A stretch of DNA of 64,000 nt from Janthinobacterium sp. Marseille (GTDB lineage: Bacteria > Pseudomonadota > Gammaproteobacteria > Burkholderiales > Burkholderiaceae_D). The notes below the pieces were generated by a model. The model saw only the letters and a list, made by a program, of their open reading frames with translations, had not been told where the DNA came from and made no database searches. Shown one piece after another: positions 1 through 9,354 of the stretch; the stretch's first letter is position 1; every line of letters starts with the position of its first letter. Where the stretch lies: the NCBI RefSeq assembly GCF_000013625.1, contig NC_009659.1, positions 1,736,001 to 1,800,000 of the forward strand, given 5' to 3'. Both the position numbers and the translations under genes were made by a program.

Positions 1-114
1 TTCTTCTGCCACATTATTGTGGCGTTCGATAACGACCACTTCATGTCCTGCTTCGGCCAGAAAATAGGCGGTACTTACCCCAATGACACCTGCACCGATA
101 ACCGCTACTTGCAT
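1..114 (-). CDS. dadA: D-amino acid dehydrogenase-like FAD oxidoreductase, N-terminus only
   Basis: Only the first 38 codons lie in the window; the gene continues off the left edge. The start reads [19 protein letters not shown], a Rossmann beta-alpha-beta FAD-binding fold with the GxGxxG motif, followed by GHEVVVIER, where the glutamate would bind the FAD ribose. This opening is typical of DadA, the membrane-associated enzyme that oxidises D-alanine and other D-amino acids to 2-oxo acids. An AAGGA ribosome binding site lies about nine bases before the ATG. Related glycine/D-amino acid oxidases begin in a similar way, so the substrate is not proven by this fragment. Confidence 0.65.
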   Translation of the reverse strand, partial: MQVAVIGAGVIGVSTAYFLAEAGHEVVVIERHNNVAEE

Positions 115-291
115 TACTTCTATCCTTCCCAGAATTAGCCCGTCATGTTACCAAGCGGATACATGGCTGTGCCAGCAGTAGTCATGCAAATTTTTGAAAA
201 ATAGCGAAAAACCGTCGCAAAGCTGCGTATATCGAGCTTTGTGAACCGGTCAGAAGCTGCTTTTCCGCTTTGTGTAGCCGGCACACGGCAT

Positions 292-322
292 AAAAAAACC
301 GTACCAGGAGGTACGGTTTTTT
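292..322 (-). terminator. Rho-independent terminator
   Basis: A perfect inverted repeat (AAAAAACCGTACC / GGTACGGTTTTTT, loop AGGA) lies 49 bases past the stop of the small membrane protein gene at 371. On the minus strand the stem is followed by a run of T. The flanking A and T runs could also let it act on plus-strand transcripts. Confidence 0.8.
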
Positions 323-370
323 GCGGCGGCGGGGATCTGACGATCTGCCGCACTGGTTTCACCCGGGTCG

Positions 371-520
371 TCAGAACGGTTTTCGCCCGCTGATAACGCG
401 CAACAGGATGAGCACGACGGCGATCACCAGGAGGATATGGATGAAACCGCCAATGGTATAGGAACTGACCAAGCCAACCAGCCAAAGGATGACGAGTACA
501 ACTGCGATGGTATAGAGCAT
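371..520 (-). CDS. Small membrane protein, lmo0937 family
   Basis: A 49-residue protein starting MLYTIAVVLVILWLVGLV and ending RVISGRKPF. It has two hydrophobic segments (about residues 4-19 and 26-42) joined by a short SSYTIGG turn, and a basic C-terminus. This is the layout of the lmo0937 family of tiny inner-membrane proteins, whose function is unknown to me. The ATG has a strong AAGGAGACCTT ribosome binding site, and a terminator follows at 292-322. The gene is transcribed away from the AI-2E-type transporter across a 279-bp divergent intergenic region. Confidence 0.8.
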   Translation of the reverse strand: MLYTIAVVLVILWLVGLVSSYTIGGFIHILLVIAVVLILLRVISGRKPF

Positions 521-799
521 AAGGTCTCCTTGTTAATTCGATCAATAGATGCGCATGCGTGGAGGGGCATGCCGCACAGGGCTATTCACCTTCGATTGCA
601 GTTTGCGCCGTATGTGGAATGTTGTCCGTACGTTATCGTACATAAGAGCAATTTGTTGTTTGCAGCTGTATGTACGGCCGAAATCAACATGCTTTCTTGT
701 AATGCATATGGGACAATCTTTATCCCATCTCTGTTCGGCAATGCGCATCGTTTTGATGTTTGCATTTGTTGCTCACGGGATTTATTTCCAAGTATCCAT

Positions 800-1972
800 A
801 TGACTGATAAAAATACAGAAGCGGCTGATACAAAGCCGACCCCGAACCCGGTCAGGATGCCGCAGGAGCAAGTGGCAACGGCCGGCATGATTCACCTGCC
901 GGTCAATGCGCGCGGTGTCGCCCTGACGATTATCGCGACGGTGGCATTCGTGTTTGCACTGTCGGTCGCGCAAGCCTTCTTCATTCCTTTGCTATTCGGT
1001 ATCTTCATCGCCTACACCTTGAATCCGCTGGTGGTGTGGCTGGAGCGTATCCGCATTCCGCGCTGGCTCGGTACTTCGGTCGTCATCCTGGCGATTGTCT
1101 GTAGTGCTGCATTCACCGTGAATAATCTGCGTGACGAATTCAATTCCATCCTGGTCAGCTTGCCGACGGCGACGCAAAAACTCGCGCGTGCGGTGAAGAA
1201 CCTGCAAAGAGGACAGGGCAGCACCATCCAGCAAATGCAGGCGGCCGCCACCGAAATAGAAAAAGCGACCAATCAGGCAGCAGGCGGCCGGCCTGTCGTG
1301 AAGAGCCCGGTTGAACAATCAGTCTTTAATTTCAGCCAATGGTTATGGGCCGGTTCGGTCAGCGTGGTGGGCTTCCTCGGGCAAGCCACGATGGTGATGT
1401 TCCTAGTCTTCTTTTTCCTGCAGTCCGGCGATATGTTCCGGCGCAAACTGGTCAAGATCAGCGGGCATTCGCTGCATACGCGCAAGATCACGGTACAGAT
1501 CCTGGATGCGATCAACACTTCGATCCAGAACTATATGTTCATGCTGCTGGTGACGAACGTCCTGTTCGGCTTGCTGATGTGGGGCGCACTGCGCTGGATA
1601 GGGCTGGAAAATGCCGGTGCCTGGGCGCTGGCAGCCGGCATCCTGCACATCATTCCTTACTTCGGGCCCTTGCTGATCATGGCGGCAACAGGTGTCACCG
1701 CCTTTATGCAGTTCGGTACCTTTTCGTCGGTGCTGGCGGTAGGCGGCGCGACGCTGCTGATTGCGACCGTGGTCGGTACTTTTGTCACCACCTGGATGAC
1801 AGGGCGTATCGCGAAAATGAATGCGGTGGCGGTCTTTGTCTCGCTGCTGTTCTGGGCTTGGCTGTGGGGCATCTGCGGCATGTTGCTGGGGATACCCATC
1901 ATCGTCATCATCAAGGTGATTTCCGAGCATGTCGACGGTTTGCAGGTTGTGGCGGAATTGCTTGGCGAATAG
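800..1972 (+). CDS. AI-2E/PerM family transporter
   Basis: A 390-residue integral membrane protein of the AI-2E exporter-like (PerM/YdiK) family. After a polar N-terminus of about 35 residues come hydrophobic segments at roughly 40-75 and 85-105, a soluble central stretch of about 100 residues, then clustered helices to the end. The C-terminal half has family-typical stretches such as HIIPYFGP and a final GIPIIVIIKV helix. Family members export small molecules (quorum signals or ions), but the substrate cannot be read from the sequence. I start at the ATG at 800. The same frame is open upstream to 437, but that part looks non-coding and overlaps the antisense lmo0937-type gene. Confidence 0.85.
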   Translation: MTDKNTEAADTKPTPNPVRMPQEQVATAGMIHLPVNARGVALTIIATVAFVFALSVAQAFFIPLLFGIFIAYTLNPLVVWLERIRIPRWLGTSVVILAIVCSAAFTVNNLRDEFNSILVSLPTATQKLARAVKNLQRGQGSTIQQMQAAATEIEKATNQAAGGRPVVKSPVEQSVFNFSQWLWAGSVSVVGFLGQATMVMFLVFFFLQSGDMFRRKLVKISGHSLHTRKITVQILDAINTSIQNYMFMLLVTNVLFGLLMWGALRWIGLENAGAWALAAGILHIIPYFGPLLIMAATGVTAFMQFGTFSSVLAVGGATLLIATVVGTFVTTWMTGRIAKMNAVAVFVSLLFWAWLWGICGMLLGIPIIVIIKVISEHVDGLQVVAELLGE

Positions 1973-2116
1973 GGGCAAAAGCGACGCAAAAAACACATTT
2001 TTCGCCTGCCGAGAGTATTATGCGTATGGCAATATGGCTTCGTATCGGTAGCGGTCACGCCAAGCCGGAGCAGGCGGGCGGCGTCGAATCTTCAACCTCA
2101 CACAAGGATGGGCGAT

Positions 2117-2521
2117 ATGCAAAATACTGACGATCTTGGCAAACTGATTTTGCGCGTGGTGCTGGGTGGATTGATCCTGCTGCACGGTATCTCGAAAATC
2201 ATTGCAGGTCCGGCTTTTATCATTAGTGCCACGACCAGCGCGGGATTGCCGGCGGCAGTGGCTTACCTGGTATATCTGGGCGAGGTAATCGCCCCCATCC
2301 TGCTGATAGTCGGCATCTGGTCACGGCTGGCAGCGCTGATTATTGCCGGGAATATGGTGTTTGCGATCGCGCTGGTGCATACCAAGCAGTTGCTGACCTT
2401 GTCAGATACCGGTGGCTGGGCGCTGGAATTGCAGGGTATGTTCCTGGTCACGGCACTGGCGCTGGTCTTGCTGGGCGCAGGACGTTTTAGCGTAGGCGGG
2501 CGTGGCGGCAAGTGGAATTGA
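2117..2521 (+). CDS. DoxX family membrane protein
   Basis: A 134-residue protein with four predicted transmembrane helices and the early LILRVVLGGLILLHGISK motif of the DoxX family (quinol-oxidase-associated subunit/SURF4-like). Helices fall at roughly residues 10-30, 45-70, 75-95 and 105-125. Such proteins sit in the inner membrane and have been linked to redox or thiol stress, but none of that is visible here. I prefer the ATG at 2117 over the in-frame ATG at 2108, because the AAGGA ribosome binding site touches the first and is about nine bases from the second. A terminator follows at 2558. Confidence 0.85.
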   Translation: MQNTDDLGKLILRVVLGGLILLHGISKIIAGPAFIISATTSAGLPAAVAYLVYLGEVIAPILLIVGIWSRLAALIIAGNMVFAIALVHTKQLLTLSDTGGWALELQGMFLVTALALVLLGAGRFSVGGRGGKWN

Positions 2522-2557
2522 CAGGCCGGCAAGACAGGGTTGACGGCAGCTGACACA

Positions 2558-2586
2558 GGGGGCGCATGAAAATGCGTCCCTTTTTG
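2558..2586 (+). terminator. Rho-independent terminator after doxX-like gene
   Basis: A GGGGCGCAT stem, a GAAA tetraloop and ATGCGTCCC are followed by TTTTT, 37 bases after the DoxX stop codon. It separates that gene from purL. Confidence 0.75.
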
Positions 2587-2721
2587 TATTGTGGGCATTG
2601 CTGTTTCAACAGTGAAAACGGCAGTAAAGGCGGCCGGTCGCGGTATAATCACGGTTTCTGATCTAACTCGCGGAACGGCGGTCGAATTTGTCCGTTTTTT
2701 CGCATCAACTACCTTCTCGCC

Positions 2722-5700
2722 ATGCTGATTTTGCCAGGTTCCAACGCCCTGTCTGCTTTTCGTACCGAACGCCTCTTAACCCAACTGCAACAAGTAGACC
2801 ATGCGATCGTCGGTGTCACCGGCCGTTTCCTGCATTTTGTCGACTCGGCTGCACCGCTCGCAGACGTCGATGTGCGGCGTCTGGATGCGCTGCTGACCTA
2901 TGGCGAACCGTTCAGTGCAAAACTGGAAGGCGACGAATTTGTCGTGATTCCGCGCTTTGGCACGATTTCCCCATGGGCCAGCAAGGCGACCGATATCGCA
3001 CACAACTGCGGCATGGCTGGTATCCGTCGTATAGAACGCGGCATCGTCTATGTCGTGCATGTGAAATCAGGTTTGCTCGGCGGTGCGCGCCATCTGTCGG
3101 AAGAAAGCACGGTAGCTGTACAAGCGCTCTTGCATGACCGCATGACAGAAATGGTATTGCGCAGCGCAGACGAAGCCGCCGGCCTGTTCGGTGAGCTGGA
3201 AGCCAAACCGCTGGCCTTCATCGATTTGCTGCAAGGTGGTAAAGCTGCGCTGGTGAATGCCAATACCGAACTCGGCCTGGCTTTGTCCGACGATGAAATC
3301 GATTACCTGCTGGCGGCGTTCACGACTGCCAAGCGGAATCCGACTGACGTCGAACTGATGATGTTTGCACAGGCGAACAGCGAACATTGCCGTCACAAGA
3401 TTTTCAATGCCGACTGGACCATAGACGGCGTCAAACAGGATAAATCGCTGTTTGCAATGATCAAGAATACGCATCAACTGGCGCCGCGTGGCACCGTTGT
3501 GGCGTATAGCGATAACTCGTCGGTCATCGAAGGTGCGACGGTCACGCGTTTCTATCCACGCGGCGCAGCTGCGGGTAACGTGTATGAAGCGTCGGAAGAG
3601 TTGACGCACATCCTGATGAAGGTGGAAACGCATAACCACCCGACTGCGATTTCGCCATTCCCGGGCGCATCGACCGGTGCCGGTGGTGAAATCCGCGACG
3701 AAGGTGCAACCGGTCGCGGCGCCAAGCCGAAAGCCGGCCTGAGCGGCTTCACTGTGTCCAACCTGATGTTGCCGGACGGCGTACAGGCGTGGGAAAACAG
3801 TCATGATGTAACCAAGCCGGTGAGCGATACTGCGCCGGTATATGGCAAGCCGGACCGCATCGCTTCGCCACTGGAAATCATGGTCGATGGCCCTATCGGC
3901 GCAGCTGCCTTCAATAATGAATTCGGCCGTCCTAACCTCGGCGGTTACTTCCGTACCTACGAGCAAAACATTGCAGGCTCGGTCAACGGCTATCACAAGC
4001 CAATCATGATCGCCGGCGGTATCGGCAGCATCTCCGCCAAGCACACCAAGAAACACGATTTGCCGGTCGGCAGCCTGTTGATCCAGCTCGGTGGCCCGGG
4101 CATGCGTATCGGTATGGGTGGCAGTGCCGCATCGTCGATGGCAACGGGTACCAATACTGCGGACCTGGATTTCGATTCGGTACAACGCGGTAATCCGGAA
4201 ATGGAACGTCGTGCGCAGGAAGTCATCAATGCCTGCTGGGCGATGCAAGACGATAATCCCATCCTCTCGATCCATGACGTCGGCGCCGGCGGTTTGTCGA
4301 ACGCCTTCCCGGAAATCACCAATGACGCCAAACGTGGCGCGATCTTTGATTTGCGCAAAGTACCGCTGGAAGAGAGCGGCATGGCGCCGAAGGAAATCTG
4401 GAGCAATGAATCGCAGGAACGTTATGTACTGGCGATCGCACCGGAAAGCCTGCCGCAATTCACCTATCTTTGCGAACGTGAACGCTGCCTGTTTGCAGTC
4501 GTCGGTACCGCGACTGAAGAGCGCCAGTTGAAAGTCATCGATCCGGAACATGGTAATGATCCGGTGGACATGCCGATGGACGTTTTGCTTGGCAAGCCGC
4601 CAAAAATGCATCGCGATGTGACGCATGTACAGCAAGACTTGCCGGCGATAGATGTGACCGGTATCGATTTGCTGGAAGCGTCGGTACGCGTGCTGCGCCT
4701 GCCGACCGTAGCCGATAAATCCTTCCTGATCACGATTGGCGATCGTAGCGTCGGCGGCACCACCGTGCGCGACCAGATGGTCGGTCCATGGCAGGTACCG
4801 GTTGCTGATTGCGCAGTCACTACGATGAGCTTTGAAGGCTATCTGGGTGAAGCGATGGCGATGGGCGAGCGTACACCGCTGGCCGTCATCAACGCTGCCG
4901 CCTCGGGTCGTATGGCAGTCGGTGAAGCGCTGACCAATATTGCCGCTGCACCTATCGCTGATATCTCCGACATCAAACTGTCCGCCAACTGGATGGCCGC
5001 CTGCGGCCAGCCGGGCCAGGATGCGGCCTTGTTCGATACAGTCAAGGCAGTCGGTATGGAATTGTGCCCGGCACTCGGCATCAGCATCCCGGTCGGCAAG
5101 GATTCGCTGTCCATGCGTACCACCTGGAAGGATGAAGGCGCAGACAAGGCGGTGGTATCGCCGGTTTCACTGATCGTTTCCGCCTTCTCGCCGGTGTATG
5201 ACGTCCGCAAATCATTGACGCCGCAATTGCGTACCGATGCAGGCGACACCGTACTGATCGTGATCGACCTCGGTCGCGGCAAGAACCGCCTGGGCGCATC
5301 GGCATTTGCACAAGTCATGCAACAGATTGGTAATGAAACACCGGACGTGGATAGCGCCGAAGACCTGAAAGGCTTCTTCAACGCGATCCAGCGCCTGAAC
5401 AAGGAAGATAAACTGCTGGCTTACCATGATCGTTCCGACGGCGGCCTGTTTACCACCTTGTGTGAAATGGCATTCTCCGGTCACAGTGGTTTGTCGGTGA
5501 ACCTCGATATCCTGACGCTGGAAGGCGAGCATGCCAGCGATGGCGGCGATGCGAAGAACTGGACTACCCAGGTCGCGGAACGTCGCAACGACCTGACGCT
5601 GCGCGCCTTGTTCAATGAAGAACTGGGTGCCGTGATCCAGGTCCGTGCCGAGCAAAAATCGGAAGTGATGAATGTACTGCGTGAATACAATCTGGGCGCA

Positions 5701-6726
5701 TGCAGCCACATCATCGGCAAGCCGAATGAAACCGATATGATCGAGTTCACACGCGACGCCAAGGCGATCTATAGCCAGTCGCGCATCGACCTGCATCGCT
5801 TCTGGAGTGAAACCAGCTGGCGTATTGCCCGCTTGCGCGACAATCCGGATTGCGCCGATGCCGAATACGATCGCATCCTCGACAAGCTGGATCCGGGTAT
5901 TTCGCCGAAGCTGACTTTCGAGCCGCAGGAAGATATCGCTGCACCTTTCATCGCCACCGGTGCGCGTCCGCATGTCGCCATCCTGCGTGAGCAGGGCGTC
6001 AACTCGCATATCGAAACCGCATATGTGATGCACAAGTCGGGCTTTACCGCGGTCGACGTCCACATGAGTGATTTGATCAGCGGTCGTGCACACCTGAGCG
6101 ATTTCAAGGGCGTGATTGCCGTCGGTGGTTTCTCTTACGGTGACGTATTGGGTGCCGGTGAAGGCTGGGCCAAAACCATCCTGTTCAACAACCAGCTGGC
6201 CGAGCAGTTCGCGACCTTCTTCAGCCGTCAGGACACCTTTGCCCTGGGTATCTGTAATGGTTGCCAGATGATGAGTAACCTGAAGTCCATCATCCCGGGC
6301 GCACAGGCATGGCCGAAGTTCACCCGTAACAAGGCGGAACAGTTCCAGGCGCGTTTCTCGATGGTTGAGGTGGCGGATTCACCGTCGATCTTCTTCAACG
6401 GCATGGCAGGCACACAAAGCGCGATTGCGATCGCGCACGGTGAAGGATATGCCGACTTCTCGCTGACCGGTGATATCAATGAAGCGCTGGTGGCAATGCG
6501 CTTTGTCGATAACAAGGGACGTGCAACGGAAAACTATCCATACAATCCTAACGGTTCGCCGCAGGGCATTACTTCGGTTACCACGCCGGATGGCCGCTTT
6601 ACCGTGCTGATGCCGCATGCAGAACGTGTGTTCCGTAGTGTGCAGCAGAGCTGGCATCCTGAGTCTTGGGGTGAGGATTCACCCTGGATGCGGATGTTCC
6701 GGAATGCGCGGAAGTGGGTGGGTTGA
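2722..6726 (+). CDS. purL: Phosphoribosylformylglycinamidine synthase (single-chain PurL)
   Basis: A 1334-residue enzyme that converts FGAR, glutamine and ATP to FGAM, the fourth step of de novo purine synthesis, in the cytoplasm. Its length is that of the large single-chain proteobacterial PurL. The domains in order are a PurS-like N-terminal region (1-150), a linker, two AIR-synthase-like halves (about 200-620 and 680-980) and a class I glutamine amidotransferase domain (about 1040-1334). ATP/substrate motifs include [14 protein letters not shown] and [14 protein letters not shown]. The amidotransferase nucleophile is Cys1178 in GICNGCQMM, and HPESW lies near the end. The ATG at 2722 follows a stretch without a clear ribosome binding site. 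It is monocistronic, with a terminator at 6772. Confidence 0.97.
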   Translation: MLILPGSNALSAFRTERLLTQLQQVDHAIVGVTGRFLHFVDSAAPLADVDVRRLDALLTYGEPFSAKLEGDEFVVIPRFGTISPWASKATDIAHNCGMAGIRRIERGIVYVVHVKSGLLGGARHLSEESTVAVQALLHDRMTEMVLRSADEAAGLFGELEAKPLAFIDLLQGGKAALVNANTELGLALSDDEIDYLLAAFTTAKRNPTDVELMMFAQANSEHCRHKIFNADWTIDGVKQDKSLFAMIKNTHQLAPRGTVVAYSDNSSVIEGATVTRFYPRGAAAGNVYEASEELTHILMKVETHNHPTAISPFPGASTGAGGEIRDEGATGRGAKPKAGLSGFTVSNLMLPDGVQAWENSHDVTKPVSDTAPVYGKPDRIASPLEIMVDGPIGAAAFNNEFGRPNLGGYFRTYEQNIAGSVNGYHKPIMIAGGIGSISAKHTKKHDLPVGSLLIQLGGPGMRIGMGGSAASSMATGTNTADLDFDSVQRGNPEMERRAQEVINACWAMQDDNPILSIHDVGAGGLSNAFPEITNDAKRGAIFDLRKVPLEESGMAPKEIWSNESQERYVLAIAPESLPQFTYLCERERCLFAVVGTATEERQLKVIDPEHGNDPVDMPMDVLLGKPPKMHRDVTHVQQDLPAIDVTGIDLLEASVRVLRLPTVADKSFLITIGDRSVGGTTVRDQMVGPWQVPVADCAVTTMSFEGYLGEAMAMGERTPLAVINAAASGRMAVGEALTNIAAAPIADISDIKLSANWMAACGQPGQDAALFDTVKAVGMELCPALGISIPVGKDSLSMRTTWKDEGADKAVVSPVSLIVSAFSPVYDVRKSLTPQLRTDAGDTVLIVIDLGRGKNRLGASAFAQVMQQIGNETPDVDSAEDLKGFFNAIQRLNKEDKLLAYHDRSDGGLFTTLCEMAFSGHSGLSVNLDILTLEGEHASDGGDAKNWTTQVAERRNDLTLRALFNEELGAVIQVRAEQKSEVMNVLREYNLGACSHIIGKPNETDMIEFTRDAKAIYSQSRIDLHRFWSETSWRIARLRDNPDCADAEYDRILDKLDPGISPKLTFEPQEDIAAPFIATGARPHVAILREQGVNSHIETAYVMHKSGFTAVDVHMSDLISGRAHLSDFKGVIAVGGFSYGDVLGAGEGWAKTILFNNQLAEQFATFFSRQDTFALGICNGCQMMSNLKSIIPGAQAWPKFTRNKAEQFQARFSMVEVADSPSIFFNGMAGTQSAIAIAHGEGYADFSLTGDINEALVAMRFVDNKGRATENYPYNPNGSPQGITSVTTPDGRFTVLMPHAERVFRSVQQSWHPESWGEDSPWMRMFRNARKWVG

Positions 6727-6771
6727 TAGGGATGTAGCTTTGGGTTTGCACTTCGGTGCAAGCGCTTTGAG

Positions 6772-6800
6772 AATGCCACCTTTAAGCGGTGGCATTTTTT
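6772..6800 (+). terminator. Rho-independent terminator after purL
   Basis: AATGCCACC, a seven-base loop and GGTGGCATT are followed by a T run, 45 bases past the purL stop codon. Confidence 0.85.
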
Positions 6801-6860
6801 ATTGCAGGTTTGTTTTCTTTTCTAGCTTGATGATATTGAATTTTCTTCGATCAGACTTTG

Positions 6861-7080
6861 GTTGCCGGGGGCGGCCCGGCAGCCGCTCACTTTTCTTGTC
6901 TCGCCAAGAAAAGTAAGCAAAAGAAGGCGACCACGGCGCCGCTGCCCCTTCGGGGTCCCCGTTTGTGCAAGACAAAAAATGGGAAGTGGACGAAACTCGC
7001 TGCGCTCAGACAACGTCCCCTTCTTTTTCCATTTTCTGTCCCGCACAAACGGCATCGTCACAGTGGGTAACAACTGAAGC
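6861..7080. repeat. Probable dispersed intergenic repeat element rich in hairpins
   Basis: The 483-bp space between purL and ppiC holds no believable gene. It contains stacked inverted repeats: GCCGGG-GGCGG-CCCGGC near 6863, CTTTTCTTG-TCTCGC-CAAGAAAAG near 6892, and CCCCTTCGGGG near 6949. Short open frames exist on both strands with compositions such as KSKQKKAT and LLLLTFLGETRKVS. I recall this kind of sequence as a multicopy intergenic element, often mis-annotated as small proteins, in beta- and gammaproteobacteria. Only one copy lies in this window, so its repeat nature is from memory and not shown here. Confidence 0.45.
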
Positions 7081-7164
7081 CTTTGTGAGTCACCCGGGCT
7101 GCTCTTGGCAAACCAAGGCTGGTCACAGAGAAACCAGTGTCATCATCAATAACCAAACAGCCAA

Positions 7165-7193
7165 TAAAAAAGCCCGCATAAGCGGGCTTTTTC
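7165..7193 (-). terminator. Rho-independent terminator of the selO-ppiC operon
   Basis: AAAAAGCCCGC-ATAA-GCGGGCTTTTT lies 17 bases past the ppiC stop on the minus strand, with flanking T/A runs on both sides. Confidence 0.85.
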
Positions 7194-7209
7194 TTAAGCT
7201 AGGTAAAGA

Positions 7210-7989
7210 TTATTGAATCTTTGCTTTGCTACGCAGTTGTTGCTGGAACGCCTGCAGTTTTTTCTGTTGCAGCGATTCCGCGATTTGCGGTTTCACTTCT
7301 TCCAGGGTAGGGATCTTCGCTGTACGTACGTCGTCCAGTTTGATGACGTGGTAACCGAATTGGGTTTTAACCGGTGTTTCCGACAGTTGGCCTTTTTGCA
7401 GGGCTACCATCGCGTCCGAGAATGGCTTCACGAACGATGCCGGGGATGCCCAGTCGAGGTCGCCGCCGTTTGCTGCCGAACCAGGATCTTTGGAAGATGC
7501 TTTGGCCAGGTCTTCAAACTTCGCGCCGCCTTTCAGCTTGGCGATGATGGCTTTTGCTTCGTCTTCTTTTTCAACCAGGATGTGGCGAGCGTGGTATTCC
7601 TTGTCGCTGGCTTGTGCCTTGAAGCGGTCGTATTCAGCCTTGATGTCGGCGTCTTTAACCGGGTTTTTCTTCAGGTAGTCAGCAACCAGGGCGCGGATCA
7701 GGATGGATTGGCGTGCGATTTCAATCTGGTTTTTTACGTCAGCTTGAGCACCCAGGCCCAGCTTGTCTGCTTCCTGGATCAGGATTTCACGGTTGATCAG
7801 TTCATCTTTGACCATCGCGCGCAGTTCCGGCGTGTCTTGCTGACCTTGGGAGGTCATTTGCTTGATCATGACATCAGCGCGGGAAGATGGAATGGGCTTG
7901 CCATTCACTACGGCCAGGTTTTGTGCCATCGCAGGCAATGATGCGGATACGATTAAGGCGGCCAGCAAATGAGCAGGTTTTAAGGTCAT
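7210..7989 (-). CDS. Periplasmic peptidyl-prolyl cis-trans isomerase, parvulin type
   Basis: A 259-residue protein with a signal peptide (about residues 1-22, ending LPAMAQ), a SurA/PrsA-like N-terminal chaperone helix region and a parvulin rotamase domain at about 130-225. The domain shows YHARHILVEKEDEA, FEDLAKASSKDPGSAANGGDLDW and FGYHVIKLDD, all typical of PpiC-type foldases. It would isomerise prolyl bonds of secreted or outer-membrane proteins. It is the last gene of a five-gene minus-strand run, 60 bases after bolA, and is closed by the terminator at 7165. A signal peptide rather than a membrane anchor separates it from PpiD. Confidence 0.92.
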   Translation of the reverse strand: MTLKPAHLLAALIVSASLPAMAQNLAVVNGKPIPSSRADVMIKQMTSQGQQDTPELRAMVKDELINREILIQEADKLGLGAQADVKNQIEIARQSILIRALVADYLKKNPVKDADIKAEYDRFKAQASDKEYHARHILVEKEDEAKAIIAKLKGGAKFEDLAKASSKDPGSAANGGDLDWASPASFVKPFSDAMVALQKGQLSETPVKTQFGYHVIKLDDVRTAKIPTLEEVKPQIAESLQQKKLQAFQQQLRSKAKIQ

Positions 7990-8049
7990 ATTTATTCCTA
8001 ATGGAAGTTATTTTATTTGAGAGTGACAGCTATTATTTTCCGGCGCGCG

Positions 8050-8319
8050 TCAGACTTCGGATGGCGCCAAAGCAGTAATGGCTAATGCATGTATTTCTTT
8101 GTGCATCATGTCATCGAGACAATCATACACCAGCCGATGGCGATTTATGCGGCTCTGCTTTTCAAATTGCGCCGAAATGATGCGCAAGCGGAAATGCCCG
8201 CCACCGGAGGCTGCACCAGCATGGCCAGCATGCAGGGCAGATTCGTCCTCCAGTTGACATTCGAGCGGCGCAAAAGTTTCGTTCAGCTTGGCCTGGATGC
8301 GATCCATTCTTGCGCTCAT
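8050..8319 (-). CDS. bolA: BolA family protein
   Basis: An 89-residue small alpha/beta protein of the BolA family. It has the conserved helix segment [26 protein letters not shown] and an invariant-type His in it, plus the [11 protein letters not shown] strand. BolA proteins partner with monothiol glutaredoxins in Fe-S trafficking and affect cell shape under stress. The first ATG overlaps the yciB stop by four bases (ATGA). A second in-frame ATG four codons later, at MDRIQAKL, is an equally possible start. It is part of the selO-msrB-yciB-bolA-ppiC unit. Confidence 0.9.
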
Positions 8320-8936
8320 TGCGGTTCTTTCATGTATTTGGAGAGTAAAAGGCTTTGCGCCACGATGAAGGCGACCATCAGTCCCATGCCACCGAACAAC
8401 TTGAAATTGACCCAGGTTGCAGTGGAAAAACTATAGGCCACGTACAGATTGATCAGGCCCATGGTCAGGAAAAAGCCGACCCAGGATAAATTCAGGCGAT
8501 GCCAGATGCCATCCGGCAGCGACATCTGTTTTTCCATCATGGTCCGGATCAGGTTCTTTTTCAGGAAGATCTGGCTGAAGAGCAGGGCGGCGGCAAAGCA
8601 CCAATACAGTACGGTCGGCTTCCATTTGATGAAGGTTTCGTTATGGAAGTAGATCGTCGCACCACCGAAGACGACGATGATACCCAGCGACAGCCACAGG
8701 GTCTTGTCGATCTTGCGGCCTTTGACCAGCAGGTAGCCGATCTGCAGCACTGTCGCAATGATGGCCACTGCAGTCGCCAGCAGGATAGGTGCCTGGCTTG
8801 CGGTCACCAGGCCATCGGATACGACGCCGGACAGGTATTGCTGGCCGAAGGCTTGTGCGGCTTCGGTATTGCCTTCGCCCCATTTGAAGACGCCGAAGAA
8901 GAGGATGACCGGGAACAGGTCGAACAAAAATTTCAT
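8316..8936 (-). CDS. yciB: Inner membrane-spanning protein YciB (septation protein A/IspZ)
   Basis: A 206-residue polytopic membrane protein starting [19 protein letters not shown], the hallmark opening of YciB/IspA septation proteins. About five or six hydrophobic helices follow, with the conserved [19 protein letters not shown] loop and the [21 protein letters not shown] helix. Known members influence cell-envelope integrity and septation. The gene sits ten bases after msrB and overlaps bolA by ATGA. A yciB-bolA neighbourhood is common in betaproteobacteria. Confidence 0.93.
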
Positions 8937-8946
8937 GTGGACTGCC

Positions 8947-9354
8947 TTATTTCAGTTCTGGAGCCGGGTCGAAACGCAAGGACGCGGAATTGATGCAGTA
9001 ACGCAGGCCGGTAGGCGGTGGACCGTCGTTGAAGACGTGGCCCAGATGCGCATCGCAGACATTGCAGATGACTTCGGTACGTATCATGCCGTAGGCGCGG
9101 TCTATTTTTTCCTTCACATTGGCCGGATTCAGCGGCTTGAAGTAACTCGGCCAGCCGCAGCCTGAATCGAATTTGGTGTCGGATGCAAACAATGGCGTAT
9201 TGCAGCAGACGCAGGTATAGATGCCGAACTCGTGGTGATCCCAGTAGCGGCCGGTGAATGGCGCTTCGGTCGCCGCATGGCGCGTCACATCGTATTCTTC
9301 GTCGTCCAGCATTGCACGCCATTCGGCGTCGGTTTTGATTACTTTGTCTATCAT
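8947..9354 (-). CDS. msrB: Peptide methionine-(R)-S-oxide reductase MsrB
   Basis: A 135-residue zinc-containing MsrB that reduces methionine-R-sulfoxide in proteins. The zinc ligands are visible as two CxxC pairs (Cys48/Cys51 and Cys97/Cys100). The catalytic Cys120 lies in RYCINSASL, and GCGWPSY supplies a possible resolving Cys66. I start at the ATG at 9354, which overlaps the selO stop codon as ATGA; a TTG three codons upstream is less likely. The overlap means the gene is probably translationally coupled to selO. Confidence 0.95.

Noticed and set aside
437..799. A longer start for the AI-2E-type transporter gene, beginning upstream at 437
   Set aside because: The extra 121 residues have no transporter-like sequence and overlap the opposite-strand lmo0937-type gene, which has a better ribosome binding site. 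The ATG at 800 fits the family length.
3067..4635. Long minus-strand frame inside purL
   Set aside because: It is a shadow of the GC-biased coding frame of purL; its protein has no domain and no upstream ribosome binding site.
6858..7077. Small overlapping genes on both strands between purL and ppiC
   Set aside because: The frames are compositionally odd, lack ribosome binding sites and lie within a hairpin-rich element that also reads as open frames on the opposite strand.
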